Origin: Paulownia fortunei | Lineage: Eukaryota; Streptophyta; Magnoliopsida; Lamiales; Paulowniaceae | DNA: 64,000 nt | Direction: 5' to 3' | Assembly (NCBI GenBank): GCA_019321725.1 | Contig: CM033106.1 | Location: 24,054,965-24,118,964 of the forward strand | In this document: piece after piece, positions 35,740-46,879 of the stretch | Layout of the letters: the number at the start of each line of letters is the position of its first letter | How positions within the stretch are numbered: position 1 is the first letter of the stretch | The notes under the pieces: generated by a model | The model's database searches: none | Told to the model about the DNA's origin: nothing | The model's input: only the letters and a program-made list of their open reading frames with translations | Position numbers and translations under genes: made by a program

Positions 35740-37020
35740 AGTTGTGTGATTCTTTTATATATTCAATTTTAAAAATCAAAGATTAAATATCTTGTCATCT
35801 CACAAAAAATAATTTTGATACTAATTTTTTCACGTCTTTTGTTAAAACTTCTTTGGCTACTCTACAATCTATTTTTAAAAAGAATTTTTTGGTTTAATAA
35901 ATCATCTTGAATTTTAAAATGCACAATATAATAAAAAGAATTATTTTTTACTGTTGGACAATTTTATTGAGCAGAGCATTTTCATAAACCAGAATAATAT
36001 CGGACTATAGTTTTTCTTCCTTCAATTATTTGATATAGAATTCCTCCACAACCAGTTTCTGAAGCATCCGTTTAGACTATTTTAGGTGCAGTGGGATGGT
36101 AAATAGTGAGATAGGGAAGTTCTTTGACTTGTACTTTTAACTGTTTGACAATATTAATGTGCGCTTGTGTCCAAGTAGGTGGAGTGGTTTTTAGTCTATC
36201 AAACAAGAGTTTGCAAAATTGGTAAGTTTAGGGTAAAAATCTTAAATATAATTCAAAGATCCTAAAATTCTTTGCATTTGTTTTCTATTAAGGATTTGAT
36301 ATGAAAACTTGTCTCCAAAATTTAAGAATTTTTATATTGAAATAATAGTTTCTTTGTGAATTTAGTGCTCTAAAAATCTTATGCTTATTTGAAAAGGCTT
36401 AATTTTGGAAGCCAAAACTATTAAACTATTTCTTTTGATAAGATTAAAGAAAACTTGTAAATGTTTTCAATGTTTATCTATGAATTTACTGAAAAGAAGC
36501 ACATCATCAATATAAACTATTGTGAAAGATGCATATGGTGTAAAAATATCAATCATGATTTTTTGAAATTCAGAAGGAGCATTTTTTAGGCCGAATAGAA
36601 TTATATTCCATTCAAATTGACCAAAAGTTACAGTAAATATTGTCTTATGTTTATCTTTTTCATCAATTTGAATTTACCAAAATCCCAATTTCAAAATAAA
36701 TTTTGAAAAGATTTTTGTATTATAAAGTCTTTTAAGAAAATCAGTTTTGTTGATAACATTTAAGTATTGCGTTGAGAGGTTTGTAATTTATAACTAATCT
36801 TAGTGTTCCTTTTTCAAGCTCAACATTTTTCTAAAAATAAAAGGCGGAGCATGACCAAAGAGATTTGGAAGGATGGATGATCATTTTGTCAAGGAGTTCT
36901 TGTATTTTTTTCTTAGAATATTCTAATATTTCTTGATTCATTTGTATTGGTCTTGCTCTGGTAGGAATTTTTCATTCATTGAAATCTAATTCATAAGTAA
37001 GGGTGCCAATACATTAAGCA
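35740..37020 (-). pseudogene. EPRV copy C: reverse transcriptase and RNase H
   Basis: On the minus strand the RT region runs from about 37000 to 36240. It retains the full catalytic box YIDDVLLF (about 36490-36515), unlike copies A and B. The FGQFEWN and FGLKNAPSEFQKIM(I)DIF(T)P region lies at about 36530-36630. RNase H follows, with its TDASETGCGGI motif at about 36047-36080. Several frameshifts and stops lie between the motifs, so no complete product is possible. The minus-strand order RT, then RNase H, then second ORF matches copies A and B. Confidence 0.8.
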
Positions 37021-37600
37021 TTTGGTAGATCAGAACAAATTTATTCTTCAAGCTGTTTTTGGAAATTATTGTTTTTTTGTTGAAACATAGGCACGTAAAT
37101 TTGTTGTTCAATTTTTGGTGAGAGATTTCTTCTTTGAGAAAAAGAATTTGTTTTTCTTTTCTATTTATAATTTCTTCAAAAAATGAAGAATTTTGAACAA
37201 TCTTGACACCTCTTTGAGTAACTGGAAAATGATTTCTTTTTCCATGACAGAAATTTTAATGTCTTCTGGATCAACTTGAATTAGAAAGAGCATTTGTAGA
37301 AACAGATTCCCAAGAATGATGGGGGTGTTGAGATCTTTGACAAGAACAAAATTGGTTTCGAAACAAACCCCATCATTACATACATAGGCTTTGGAGAGTT
37401 TGAAATTGATTTTAATACTTGTAGCATTGGCATTGGAGAGCCTTTCTTTGATTTTTTTTCAAAACTATTTTGTAGGAATTAGCCCCCTCTTGGATGCAAT
37501 TCATATATGTGTCAAAATCAGTTAAGATAATGGCTTCTAGTTTAAATCTTCTTTTTTTATACATACCATTTTTTGGTAGGAGATTTTTGAAAGACTATTA
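37021..37600 (-). pseudogene. EPRV copy C: aspartic protease region
   Basis: The protease is recognised from the YMNCIQEGA context at about 37480-37520, where the catalytic Asp-Thr-Gly is damaged (the text reads TDFDTYMNC). It is placed upstream of RT, as in all caulimovirid polyproteins. A flap-like region with ILGNLFLQMLFLIQVDPEDI-type hydrophobic residues lies at about 37260-37320. The assignment rests on position and partial motif. Confidence 0.6.
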
Positions 37601-39540
37601 ACAAAGGAGTCTTCTTCATTTTTAGAATCTTTGTCTTTTTTGTCTTGAATTTGGGTTTGTAATTTTAGAACAAGAATATCTTATTTTATTTGGGGATGAT
37701 CGTCTTTAAAGGATTTGATTCTTTTTTAATATTTTTGATTTCATATTGTAAGTTAGAGAGGGAAGATATATTTGATTTTTGATGATCGTACATTTTCATA
37801 ATATCTCTAAATTTTGTTTTTGGCTGAGGTAAGGATTTTAGGGTTTCTTGTTTTTTCTGAAATCATATTTTGTAATTGATGAAGATATTTTATTTGGCCT
37901 CTAGATCTTCAACTTTGTCTATTAAACCAAGGAAAAAAGGTAATTGGTTGGTGAATTGATATTTTATTGCTAAAAAAGTAAATTCCTAAGGTACACTCCG
38001 AGTTTTGTTCAGATTCTGTATTTTCATTATCAGAAGATTTTATTTCCTCTTATTGGATTTGATTTAATTGTTCTTCAAAAACAAGAATATCTTTTTCTCC
38101 AGTAAGAAATTTTGTTTCATCTTCATCAAACATATAGAAAAGTTGATTGGTTGTTTCTTCTCCGAGTAGGAGTTCCTAGATACGTCATCATATTCTGCAG
38201 TTTGCGACATAGCATCCTGATTTCCCACAATTATAATGGACCCCAGTTTTATTTGAAGCGAAATTAATCTTGGGGATTATTTAGGGAAATTTCTTCACTA
38301 AGATGTTTTGTGAGAATTTTGTTGAGAATTTTTGGGAGAACTTTTGAGATTTCTATGTCTATAGTGTGACTTTGTAGTTTTGGATTTATGTGATGATGAA
38401 TGGATTTTTGCACCAATTTTCCAACTATTTTCAAGTTGTAAGATTTCAATTGAAGATTATTGCATAGGTGTAATCCTACAAGATTAATTTGATTTATGAT
38501 TTTTCCATAAGTGAGGAAAATCTCCATATGTCTCTTTAATTTTATCATGAATTTTTATGTAAATAATTTAGGTAATCCAGAAATGATTTTTTTTTCTAGA
38601 AATAACTATTAGCATCGTCTCTCTCATAGATTTTAGAGAGAAAGATATATTTGTACCAATTAAAAAATCTTGAAGTTTTCTATATTTAAGATTTGAAGAA
38701 ATTCGGTATTCATTTCTTGATAGATTTGAAGATTACCAATGTATAGTTTGGAGCGGGAACTACCAAGGGCATAGGGTTTCCACAATTTTCTTGAGTGGCA
38801 TTACTCTCTAATTCTCTTTTTATACGGGTAAGAATCTGAACTTTGGCTTCAACAGAAAGAAAATTATCCCATCAACCTTTATGTTGGCCATTGAAGCCAA
38901 GAATAAGATTTTTTTTACAGCATCTCCATTAGTAAGATTGTCTCTTTCTTTTAAAATATTAGAGACCAAGGTCATTTGTTTGCAAAGGCTGAAAATTTGG
39001 TATTCTGACAATCCATCTAAATTCCATTCATAGATGGCATTTCCATTAAAAGTCTTGAAGTTTTATACTTCTTCAATTTGTTAGGACGAGAATAGTGATT
39101 TCTATAAGGTTGTATATTTTTTGTATGATTGAGTAAAAAAGGATCTCTATCCTATTTTGAAAGATTTGGTTTTTTCTTCTAAAGTATTTAGTATTTTTTA
39201 TTTTTCAAGATTTTGTAATCCCATTTAGATGTCTGATAATAAATGATTTTCAGAATTGAATTTGGGTATGTGCTCATAAATTTGGAAAGATAGTTTATAT
39301 GAAGAGATTTGTAAGGAAATGTTAGATAGTGTAAGAACTTGTACCTTTGGTTTTGAATTCAGAAGTTTCTTCTATTTTGGACTCAATATGGTCAAGTTGC
39401 TAATGGAATGTAAGCTGAGATTGGTAAAATGTTTTGTTTGATTTGTGTAGCAATAGAGTTTTTTGCTTTTGTTTCTAAGACAAGGAGACATCCAATAAGT
39501 TATTGTTTAGAGAAATTCCTATCTCTTCAAGGGGAGGTCA
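37601..39540 (-). pseudogene. EPRV copy C: capsid region with degenerate zinc knuckle
   Basis: A degraded CCHC knuckle (CGKSGCYVANCR, about 38190-38236 on the minus strand) marks the capsid C-terminal part, preceded by basic residues (open frame 38548-38264: KSYNLKIVGKLVQKSIHHH...). Downstream of the knuckle (37,850-38,180) lies an acidic, Glu-rich stretch. Most of this region has no long ORF; 39011-38820 (LCKQMTLVSNILKERDNLTN) is one surviving frame. The capsid is inferred from the knuckle and its position between the movement-protein and protease regions. Confidence 0.6.
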
Positions 39541-39599
39541 TTATGTTGGGTATGGGTCATACTCATACCACTCAGCATAGATTAAGCCTCTTTGAAAAT

Positions 39600-40651
39600 T
39601 GTTAAAAGTTTTCATAAATCATTTTCGATTGGAATAGTTTATTTCAGAAAGAAAATATTGTTTGAAGAAATCTTTGTCAATAGTAAAAATTTGTGAAAGG
39701 GTGGAAACATGAGAGTCTTGGTTGAATTCCTCATAATCTTGACAAACGGGTTGAGCAAGTAGCTCTGGTAGGTCTCTGATGGTGTTGAGACTGAATGTCT
39801 TGCGGGATAAAAAGTTTTTACTTCTGGATTTCTACTAATTTTGACGAAAAAAATTAACACCAACAATGCCACCATGATACTGTACGACTTGGTCAATCTC
39901 AATTTTTTACCTGTTGGGTATGAGGATTTTACCCAAGAGTAAATCCCAAGGTGGAGATGAAGTGACGTTTTTTCTATTCCATGGTTTTGAAAACCATCAA
40001 ATTGGATTTTGCTCTATTTATCTTCCAAAAGACTGTTTCTCCAGGAGATTTTAAGTGAGAAATAGTGTTAATATCTATCCCTCTGTTGGTAATTTTATAG
40101 TGGATTCAGTAAAAAACTCTGACAAATATGATTATGAGATCCTGTTTTCATTTCATAATTATAATTTTTAAGAACATCTAAAATATGAAAATTTGAATGA
40201 GAAACAGTAAAATTAGAAAAAAAAAAATTGAAATAAATTGGACCATTGCATAGACTAATTTCTATTAATCCAAATCCAGGTGTCTGCAATCTCGCAAGGC
40301 AAGAAAGATACTAGCATCCAATCCATCTCTTGTCAATGGGTTTATAGCAATCTAAACTAATCCAAAATGTAAAAATTTATATCCATTCTTGAAATGTTTA
40401 ACAATTGAATATTTTGATAATAAAAGCAGGGTTTGTTGATCAGAAACAAGAGACAAATCTTGTTCTTTTATTCTGAAAGTATAAGCAGATTTAAAATTTA
40501 TAAGAGATTTTTTATATATTTCTTTACTATTAATATTTGTGAGGTTTCCAATTAAGGGGATCTTGTCTTCCCACAAAGATTCTTCTGTGTTCACAATATT
40601 TGGAAAATCTTGCCTGCTTCTCATAAATTTGTTTATAGAATTTGAGTTCAT
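39600..40651 (-). pseudogene. EPRV copy C: movement-protein region (polyprotein start)
   Basis: The polyprotein start is at ATG 40651 (MNSNSINKFMRSRQDFPNIV), open to 40352, with a 30K-superfamily-like movement protein stretch IPLIGNLTNINSKEIYKKSL and the hydrophobic LLLLSKYSIVKHF. It continues in shifted frames at about 40289-40095 (GLIEISLCNGPIYFNFFFSN) and 39902-39639 (ISRNPEVKTFYPARHSVST). The 30K movement protein assignment is from family order and pattern, not a search. It is broken by at least three frameshifts or stops. Confidence 0.6.
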
Positions 40652-40689
40652 GTTGTAAACAAGTTAGACTTCAAAGTGTGTAAGACGGC

Positions 40690-41145
40690 TTGAGTATTAT
40701 TGCTGCATTAAAACTGAAAGTTAAATATATAATTATACAATGAATCTAGATATATATAAATATATTTTTATAAAAATATATTTATAAAAATTGTGCATAA
40801 ATGCACAAAATATGTATGTATATTTATACATAAATAAATATATAGATATAGATATATAAATACATAAATATATATTTATATATTTCTATATAAACTATTA
40901 TATATATTTATATATACATATATATGTTTAAATATATAATATGTTTATAGTTTTATGAATAAACATATTATATATATATTTAAATTTATATTTATATATA
41001 TTTATAAATATGTATTTTTATTTATATAGGTAAATATATTAAATTTATATTTATATATTTACAAATATATGTAAATATAAATATATATTATAAGTATATA
41101 CATTTATAGATATACACGCATATATATATATTATTTGACGAAGTG
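40690..41145. repeat. low-complexity TA-rich tract
   Basis: About 450 bp consists almost entirely of tatata/atatttata words without a single repeat unit. It lies between the EPRV polyprotein start and the assembly gap, and may be the reason the assembly broke here. Confidence 0.9.
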
Positions 41146-41375
41146 GGGTAGTTTTGGGTTATTGAAAAATTTTAGAGGTGCAAAATTATCTAAAACAACT
41201 TTTAGTTATCTATAAAAATGCCAAAAGTTAATTAAAAAAAAAAAAAAACCCAACTTGCTTCAACTTCTAGCTGAATTTTAGAGAATTTTAAAAAAGCACA
41301 AATAGAAGCATCATTTCCAAACACTTTAAAAATGCATTTTTTTCAGCCAAAAACAGAATTTAAATCACTTTTCTT

Positions 41376-41475
41376 NNNNNNNNNNNNNNNNNNNNNNNNN
41401 NNNNNNNNNNNNNNNNNNNNNNNNNNNNNNNNNNNNNNNNNNNNNNNNNNNNNNNNNNNNNNNNNNNNNNNNNNN
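41376..41475. other. assembly gap (100 N)
   Basis: There are exactly 100 Ns, a conventional placeholder for a gap of unknown size. The dirigent promoter region is therefore missing; only 39 bp separate the gap from the dirigent ATG. Confidence 1.
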
Positions 41476-41514
41476 CATACAAACATTACACAGACTAGAT
41501 TAAGTTTTACTTGA

Positions 41515-42090
41515 ATGGAAAATCTTGTTGTAGCTTCGATATTTTTGTCATTGGCCATGGCAATGCCATGGGCCTATGGTACTGCCCAAACGCCCGAGCC
41601 ACAAGAAGCATGGCTTCAAAACCTTTGCCAAGGCAAAGAAAATGTGGCCCGACTACGTTTTTACATACAAGATGCACTAAGTGGTCCAAATGCAACTGTG
41701 TGGGAAGTTGCTCGTTCTAACATCACATCGACTTCACCCACATCTTTTGGTCAAGTTAGTGTTGTCGATGATCTCATAACCACCGAGCCCGATCCCAATT
41801 CGATGAAATTGGGCAGAGCTCAAGGGTTGATCACTATGGCGGACTTGCAAGAGGTAGCTCTTGCTATGAACATCAATTTTTACTTTAGTACTGGTAAGTA
41901 CAATGGGAGTACGCTCAGCATTCTTGGGAGAAATCAGATACTAAGTGAGAATCGTGAGTTGCCGGTTGTTGGTGGTACTGGTGCTTTCAGAATGGCCCGT
42001 GGATACTCAATATCCAACACTTATTCTCATGATCCTATTGCCAATTATGCCATTCGTGAGTTTACTGTTTATACCACCTATGTGGGGTGA
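41515..42090 (+). CDS. dirigent protein
   Basis: This is an intact single-exon gene of 191 residues. Dirigent proteins are secreted plant proteins with a small beta-barrel that steer the stereochemistry of coupling of phenoxy radicals, giving lignans and related phenolics; many members have no known substrate. An N-terminal hydrophobic segment (about residues 5-22) looks like a signal peptide. Family motifs seen are RLRFYIQDALSGPNAT, VVDDLITTEPDP, LGRAQGLITMADLQEVALAM, NINFYF, YNGSTLSILGRN, and ELPVVGGTGAFRMARGYSIS near the C-terminus, ending in YTTYVG. Its pattern is nearer the DIR-b/d-like members (GRAQG.., KYNGST...LGRN) than the pinoresinol-forming DIR-a type, so the product formed cannot be stated. 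Length is normal (about 180-195 residues). Two other frames that overlap this ORF are shadows. The stop is TGA at 42088-42090. Confidence 0.95.
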   Translation: MENLVVASIFLSLAMAMPWAYGTAQTPEPQEAWLQNLCQGKENVARLRFYIQDALSGPNATVWEVARSNITSTSPTSFGQVSVVDDLITTEPDPNSMKLGRAQGLITMADLQEVALAMNINFYFSTGKYNGSTLSILGRNQILSENRELPVVGGTGAFRMARGYSISNTYSHDPIANYAIREFTVYTTYVG

Positions 42091-44453
42091 TATATATACT
42101 CAATATTGGGTAGAATTTCTATTACGTATTTTCTCTATTATATTGCAACGATTGTCTGATATATATACACTATGTATGATCCTTGTACTTCATGTTTGAG
42201 TTCTTGATTGACATGTATCACCATTATTAGTACTGTTGTTCCAATGTTTAAATCATAATTAGTGACTTATGAAAATTAAATTTGTAACTTTTCATTTCCC
42301 CATATTAATTATTAGGCATTCATGAAATGAAAATAAAAATAAAAATTAAAAAGATGTTGTCGTTTATCATCTCATAAACCTAAAACAAACACATGTTCAC
42401 TGGCAACTTTTTGGTTCTGTCATTTTCTAATGTTGTTTAGTTTTTGAATTTTAATAAGGAAAATACTAAGAAAAATTATTTCTCAACTTTAAATGTTGTG
42501 AATTTGTGCTTTATAATTTAAACATTTTTCTTTTCTTTACTGAAATTCAAAGTTGAAACATAGCCTAAATAAATTTTAGGCAAATTCATGAGTTACCCTT
42601 TAAATTATATGTTTATTTATTTCAGTGTTATAGTCCCTTCTTTGTAGGAGTCTTCATTCACAGCCGAGTTTGGCTGTTTGGCCATTCATTTAGATTGGAA
42701 CGGCTCAATTCAATTAGTGTAGAATTCTATATTGTTTAAGATATTACATGTATTAGTAGATAATTATCAACTAATAAAAATTAATATTGACGCGGTTTGC
42801 ATTTCAAGTTGAGAGTAGCAATGTCAACTTCTCTCGAATTGACCTGCAAAACAAATACGAGCAAAAGTCGGAGGGGCGGGGTGGGGGGGTGGGGGGTTGT
42901 TAATTAAGATAATAAAGTGAACGTATATTTTACTTGAAATATTTATAATTAAAATTTGGTGTATGAACTTAGATTGTACTAGACTCCCGAAGATGCGAAA
43001 TACCCATAACGGGTCGTACCACATTCAAGGTAAATGTATCTTCTAGATTATGGCAAGGGCACTTTAGTGAATTGCCTTTTACTCCTTCACGTTTCTCCGT
43101 TTTTGCCTTTTATTAAATAATTTAATTGACTATTTGAGGAAGATTATTCTTTTACTCATACTCTATATAATGGGCCCATCATATGTAATACTTGAAAAGT
43201 CTAATCTTAAGTCGTTGATTGAAGAAGTGTTCAAGTTTTGTGATGTTAGTTTAATTGATATTTACTTATTTTATTATTTTAGTCAATGAAAATTTTACTA
43301 TGTGAGCTAGATGGAGATAAGTCTAATTAAAACTTGTAAAAATTATGAGTTGAGTTTGAACTAAAAAAATAAAAATAAATATAGACTTAATTTGAATCCA
43401 GAGCATCTAGTTGACGATTTTTGAGCTTAAGGTACTCAAAACACGGCTCATAACTTTGCCTGATTTTATTACGTACTATTTATATATACTACTATATGGC
43501 TTACTAGTTTATTTTGCAATTTTCGTGAAGCTTAAATTGATATCAAATTACTCGAATAATAAATTCATTATTAAAAGATTTTATAAGAAACGTTGCAGTC
43601 GTACGGTTGATTAACTTGATTTTTCACTGCACATGATAGGTTGTAAATGATTTTATTATTAAATTATAAGATGAGTGCTCTATAACAATGTTCTCCTTTT
43701 TGAAATTTTATGATTTAGTTATTGCAAGAATGTCATTTCATTGTGATTTATTTGAATAATCGCAAAATATTTCAAATTATTAATTTTAATCTTGCAATAT
43801 CTGCGTAATTTCACCTTTTGTCCTATACATTGCAAGATCTTACATGAAACCCAGGGGCAAAAACAAATATTCGGACGTGAACTCTAATATCAAGTTACAA
43901 AAATCTAACCAAAAATTCGTAGGTACAATCATTTATTTAAATTTTGGTGGAGTGAGATATCTGCTTTTAGGTCTCTAGCTATGGAATTACTGTTATCTTC
44001 GATTATATATACTAGTGTGTGTGGCATAATTATTGAAGTTTTGTTTTACCATAACTTTTATTTTATAAATTTATTAAAAAAATTCATAAAAGAAGAGAAA
44101 ATATAAAAAAATAACATGAGAAATTAATAAATCAAAATAAGTTACAAGAGAGAGAAAAATATATTTTTAAGATAAAGAGACACAAGTAAAAGTTGGAAAG
44201 AAAGAAAAGTTGTTAAATGTAGAGGTAAAAATCAGTTTTGATGTTTGTATGTATATTTGACATACATGTGTATAGGTAATATACAGTACAAAAATATAAA
44301 GTAAAATTGCAATAAAAAATATAAACTTGAGCGTAAATGGGAGTTGGAAATTGAGAAAATAAAGAAAGAAAATTGCTACTAGACCAAAGACCTCAAATGA
44401 CGAATTTTCAATTATAAAAGAGTATATATATGTATATATATGTGGGATTGTAA
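42091..44453. other. spacer after the dirigent gene
   Basis: The dirigent 3' untranslated region should lie in the first few hundred bases (possible poly(A) signals near 42332-42345, aaaataaaaataaa). A G-rich motif is at 42871-42896. Otherwise the stretch is AT-rich with no supported gene or RNA. Confidence 0.6.
42871..42896 (+). other. potential G-quadruplex motif
   Basis: Four runs of at least four guanines separated by single bases (gaggggcggggtgggggggt then gggggg) fit a G4-forming pattern with very short loops. It stands out in a strongly AT-rich setting. G4 formation is inferred only. Confidence 0.75.
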
Positions 44454-44813
44454 TATTGGGTTTATTTAATTTTTTAATGTCGGCTTACATATGTAAATAA
44501 TAATTATATTATATGTTATTTAATTTTATAGAGCCAAATACATGATTTAGGGTTATGGTTGGTAAGTCAAATTAATCATTGTAACTCTTTTCCTCTATCC
44601 TCATCTTGGAGAGAAAATCTATGGAACACCTCCGGAGATTTGAATGTGGAAGACACTAACTCAGTATTAATTTATGTATTAACTAGTATGGATTTATATA
44701 TGCATTAATATGAATTTAAGGTATGCTTTCGATTTAATTATTTAGTTCATTTTCTTGATAATTCACGTGATGATCTTAGATTATATGATTGTTTTAATCA
44801 TATTTATATTAAA
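44454..44813 (+). repeat. copia-4 5' LTR
   Basis: It begins tattgggtttatttaatttt, a decayed form of the TGTTGGG start seen in the 3' copy. The shared block acatatgtaaataa(t/c)aattatattatat is at about 44487. It lacks about 100 bp present in the 3' LTR and has its own stretch of about 70 bp (about 44645-44710). Confidence 0.75.
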
Positions 44814-44825
44814 GTCAAATACGTG

Positions 44826-44837
44826 ATATCAGAACAG
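44826..44837 (+). other. copia-4 primer-binding site
   Basis: tgatatcagaac resembles the initiator tRNA-Met PBS tggtatcagagc, with two changes. It sits a few bases after the LTR end. Confidence 0.7.
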
Positions 44838-45699
44838 GTCATATTAAATTATCAAAAAATTTAATTTCTTCTTTCATTGATTACGTTTGGTGTTATAATT
44901 TTATTTAAAAGAAGAAATCTGAAACATTTTTTCTGAAATTACGATTCTATTGATAATTATTTTTTTTGTTAAATAATTTCATGATGATTTTAGTAGCGAT
45001 CTTTGTAAAAGTTTTGTTTCTTCTTTCTCGACTAAATGCAGCCTCATAATCTTGTTTGAAAGAAGAATTGGGAAATTAGTTTAGTGAATTTTCATTCGGG
45101 CAATAAGTTTGTTCAGAATTTTCCGTCAAGCTTTTTTGTTTTCTTTGGTTGATTTATGGGTGAAGACAAAGGTGATGAATCTAGGATATTATTTTGAAGA
45201 AATTGGACCTTTAATTTTCTTTTGGGTCGAAGGTTTTTTGTTTAAACTAAATTTTAGGCTTAAGTTAAGTTTTGATTTTTGGCTTGATTTAGTTTTGGTT
45301 TATAATCCAAATAACGTTATATTTTGGGTTTAATATATTCTTGGTCTCAAACTTATAAGATTAGATTTTTTGGTCTTGGATTCATTTAAATTTTTGCTTT
45401 AAATTCAAATAAAGTAGTGATTATCAAGTATTCCATGTGAACAATAATCAACCTAAATGAAGGTTATTGTTTAACAGAATTAATTGTCAATATTTAATTT
45501 TGAAGTATCATTTACAGTTTATGTTTTTATGGTATCTCATGATGGGTCCACTACTATCAATTATGTCATGTATGTATATGAATTTTTTTGTAATTATATT
45601 ATGACATGAATATTGATTATGAGCATATTATTTAGTTTTGTTCTCTAAATTAAGTTTTTGCTTATATTTTTACAAGATTGTCAATGTTAATTTTATTTG

Positions 45700-46500
45700 T
45701 GTTTGAAGGTACAAATCTCAAGAATTCAAAAGAGAATATTGTGATTGTTAATCTCAAGAATTCAAAAGAGAATATTTCAGATAAAACGATCTCCTTCGCT
45801 CACTAATAAAAGTTCCTCTAAGGCTAAAGAGACTTTGAAAAGTAGGGTCGTTCTAACCACATGAGTCTTATGATTATAAAGTGTACAATTTCAAAAATAT
45901 TTAAGAGCACTACGTCTGAGGATGATAGTGCTAAAAAGTTTATTAAAGATATTGGTCGAAACAAATAATTTTTGGCTAATTTTGTTTCAATAAGGTTTAA
46001 AAGAAAAAGGAACATAAGGGAGTATATTATGAAAATGTATTATCTCACTTCTAAACTAAAGGTACTAAAGTTAGAGTTGTTTGAGAACTTGCTCGTGCAT
46101 ATGGTTTTATTTCTCTTCCTACACAATATGGTCAATTTAAAGTGAATGACAACACCCTAAAAGATAAATAAACTCTTAATAAGTTTATATTCCACTGTGC
46201 AAGAAAAATAAAAGTTTGAGCAAAAAAAGATTGAAAGTGCTCATTTAACATCTGCTCCTCAGGATAAAGGAATATAAGCTGCAATTGGGACCCTATAGCA
46301 GAAATTGCAAATGCAACAGGATCAGGGATTCACCTGTTATTTTTGCAAGAATGGTAGACACATAAAGAAAGAATGTCACAAGTATGCCAATTGGCATGAG
46401 AAGAAAGATATGCTTCTCACTTTGGTTTGTTTTAAAGTTAATTTAGTTTTTGTTCCTAGACACACTTGGTGGGTAGATCTAGTTCTACTACTCACATAAG
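45700..46500 (+). pseudogene. copia-4 gag and protease remnants
   Basis: Gag pieces are spread over shifted frames (SSSKAKETLKSRVVLT and the RFKRKRNIREYIMKMYYL block near 45990-46045). The zinc knuckle CYFCKNGRHIKKECHKYANW (46332-46391) is intact in CCHC residues. The protease starts at PRHTWWVDL (about 46455-46482), where the expected DSGAT motif is broken. Confidence 0.8.
45714..45784. repeat. 35-bp tandem duplication in copia-4 gag
   Basis: The unit aatctcaagaattcaaaaga gaatatt(g/t)... occurs twice in tandem, at about 45714 and 45749. Confidence 0.85.
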
Positions 46501-46879
46501 TATGTCTATGTAAGGTTATATGTGGAGTTGATAGTCAAGTGATATTGAAAGATGCATCTATGTTGCTATGGAAAAAAGTTGTAATTGAGGTTATATGAAT
46601 TTTTTGGGTTATGAGTGATGACTGGTTGTTTTTTTATTTTGAAAGAAACATATAGTATCATTATTTAGATGGAATTTAATTTTTATTTTCGCTTTGGGCA
46701 AATTTAGTTATTCTTGTTCATTTGGAGATAGTAAATTTGATCTCTTTCAAAATTCAAATATTATTGGTACTGGTTCTTCATCATTGATGATAATCTATAT
46801 TTGAATACAATTGCCTCGTATGATGAAATCTTGCATACCAGTTTATGTAATATAAAACACATGAAACAGAACGCTTAAG

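Noticed and set aside
40690..41145. Replication origin or matrix attachment region
   Set aside because: It is only low-complexity TA-rich sequence; no specific motif supports either claim.
41945..42199. Plus-strand frame overlapping the dirigent gene
   Set aside because: Shadow frame; the dirigent frame is full length with all family motifs.
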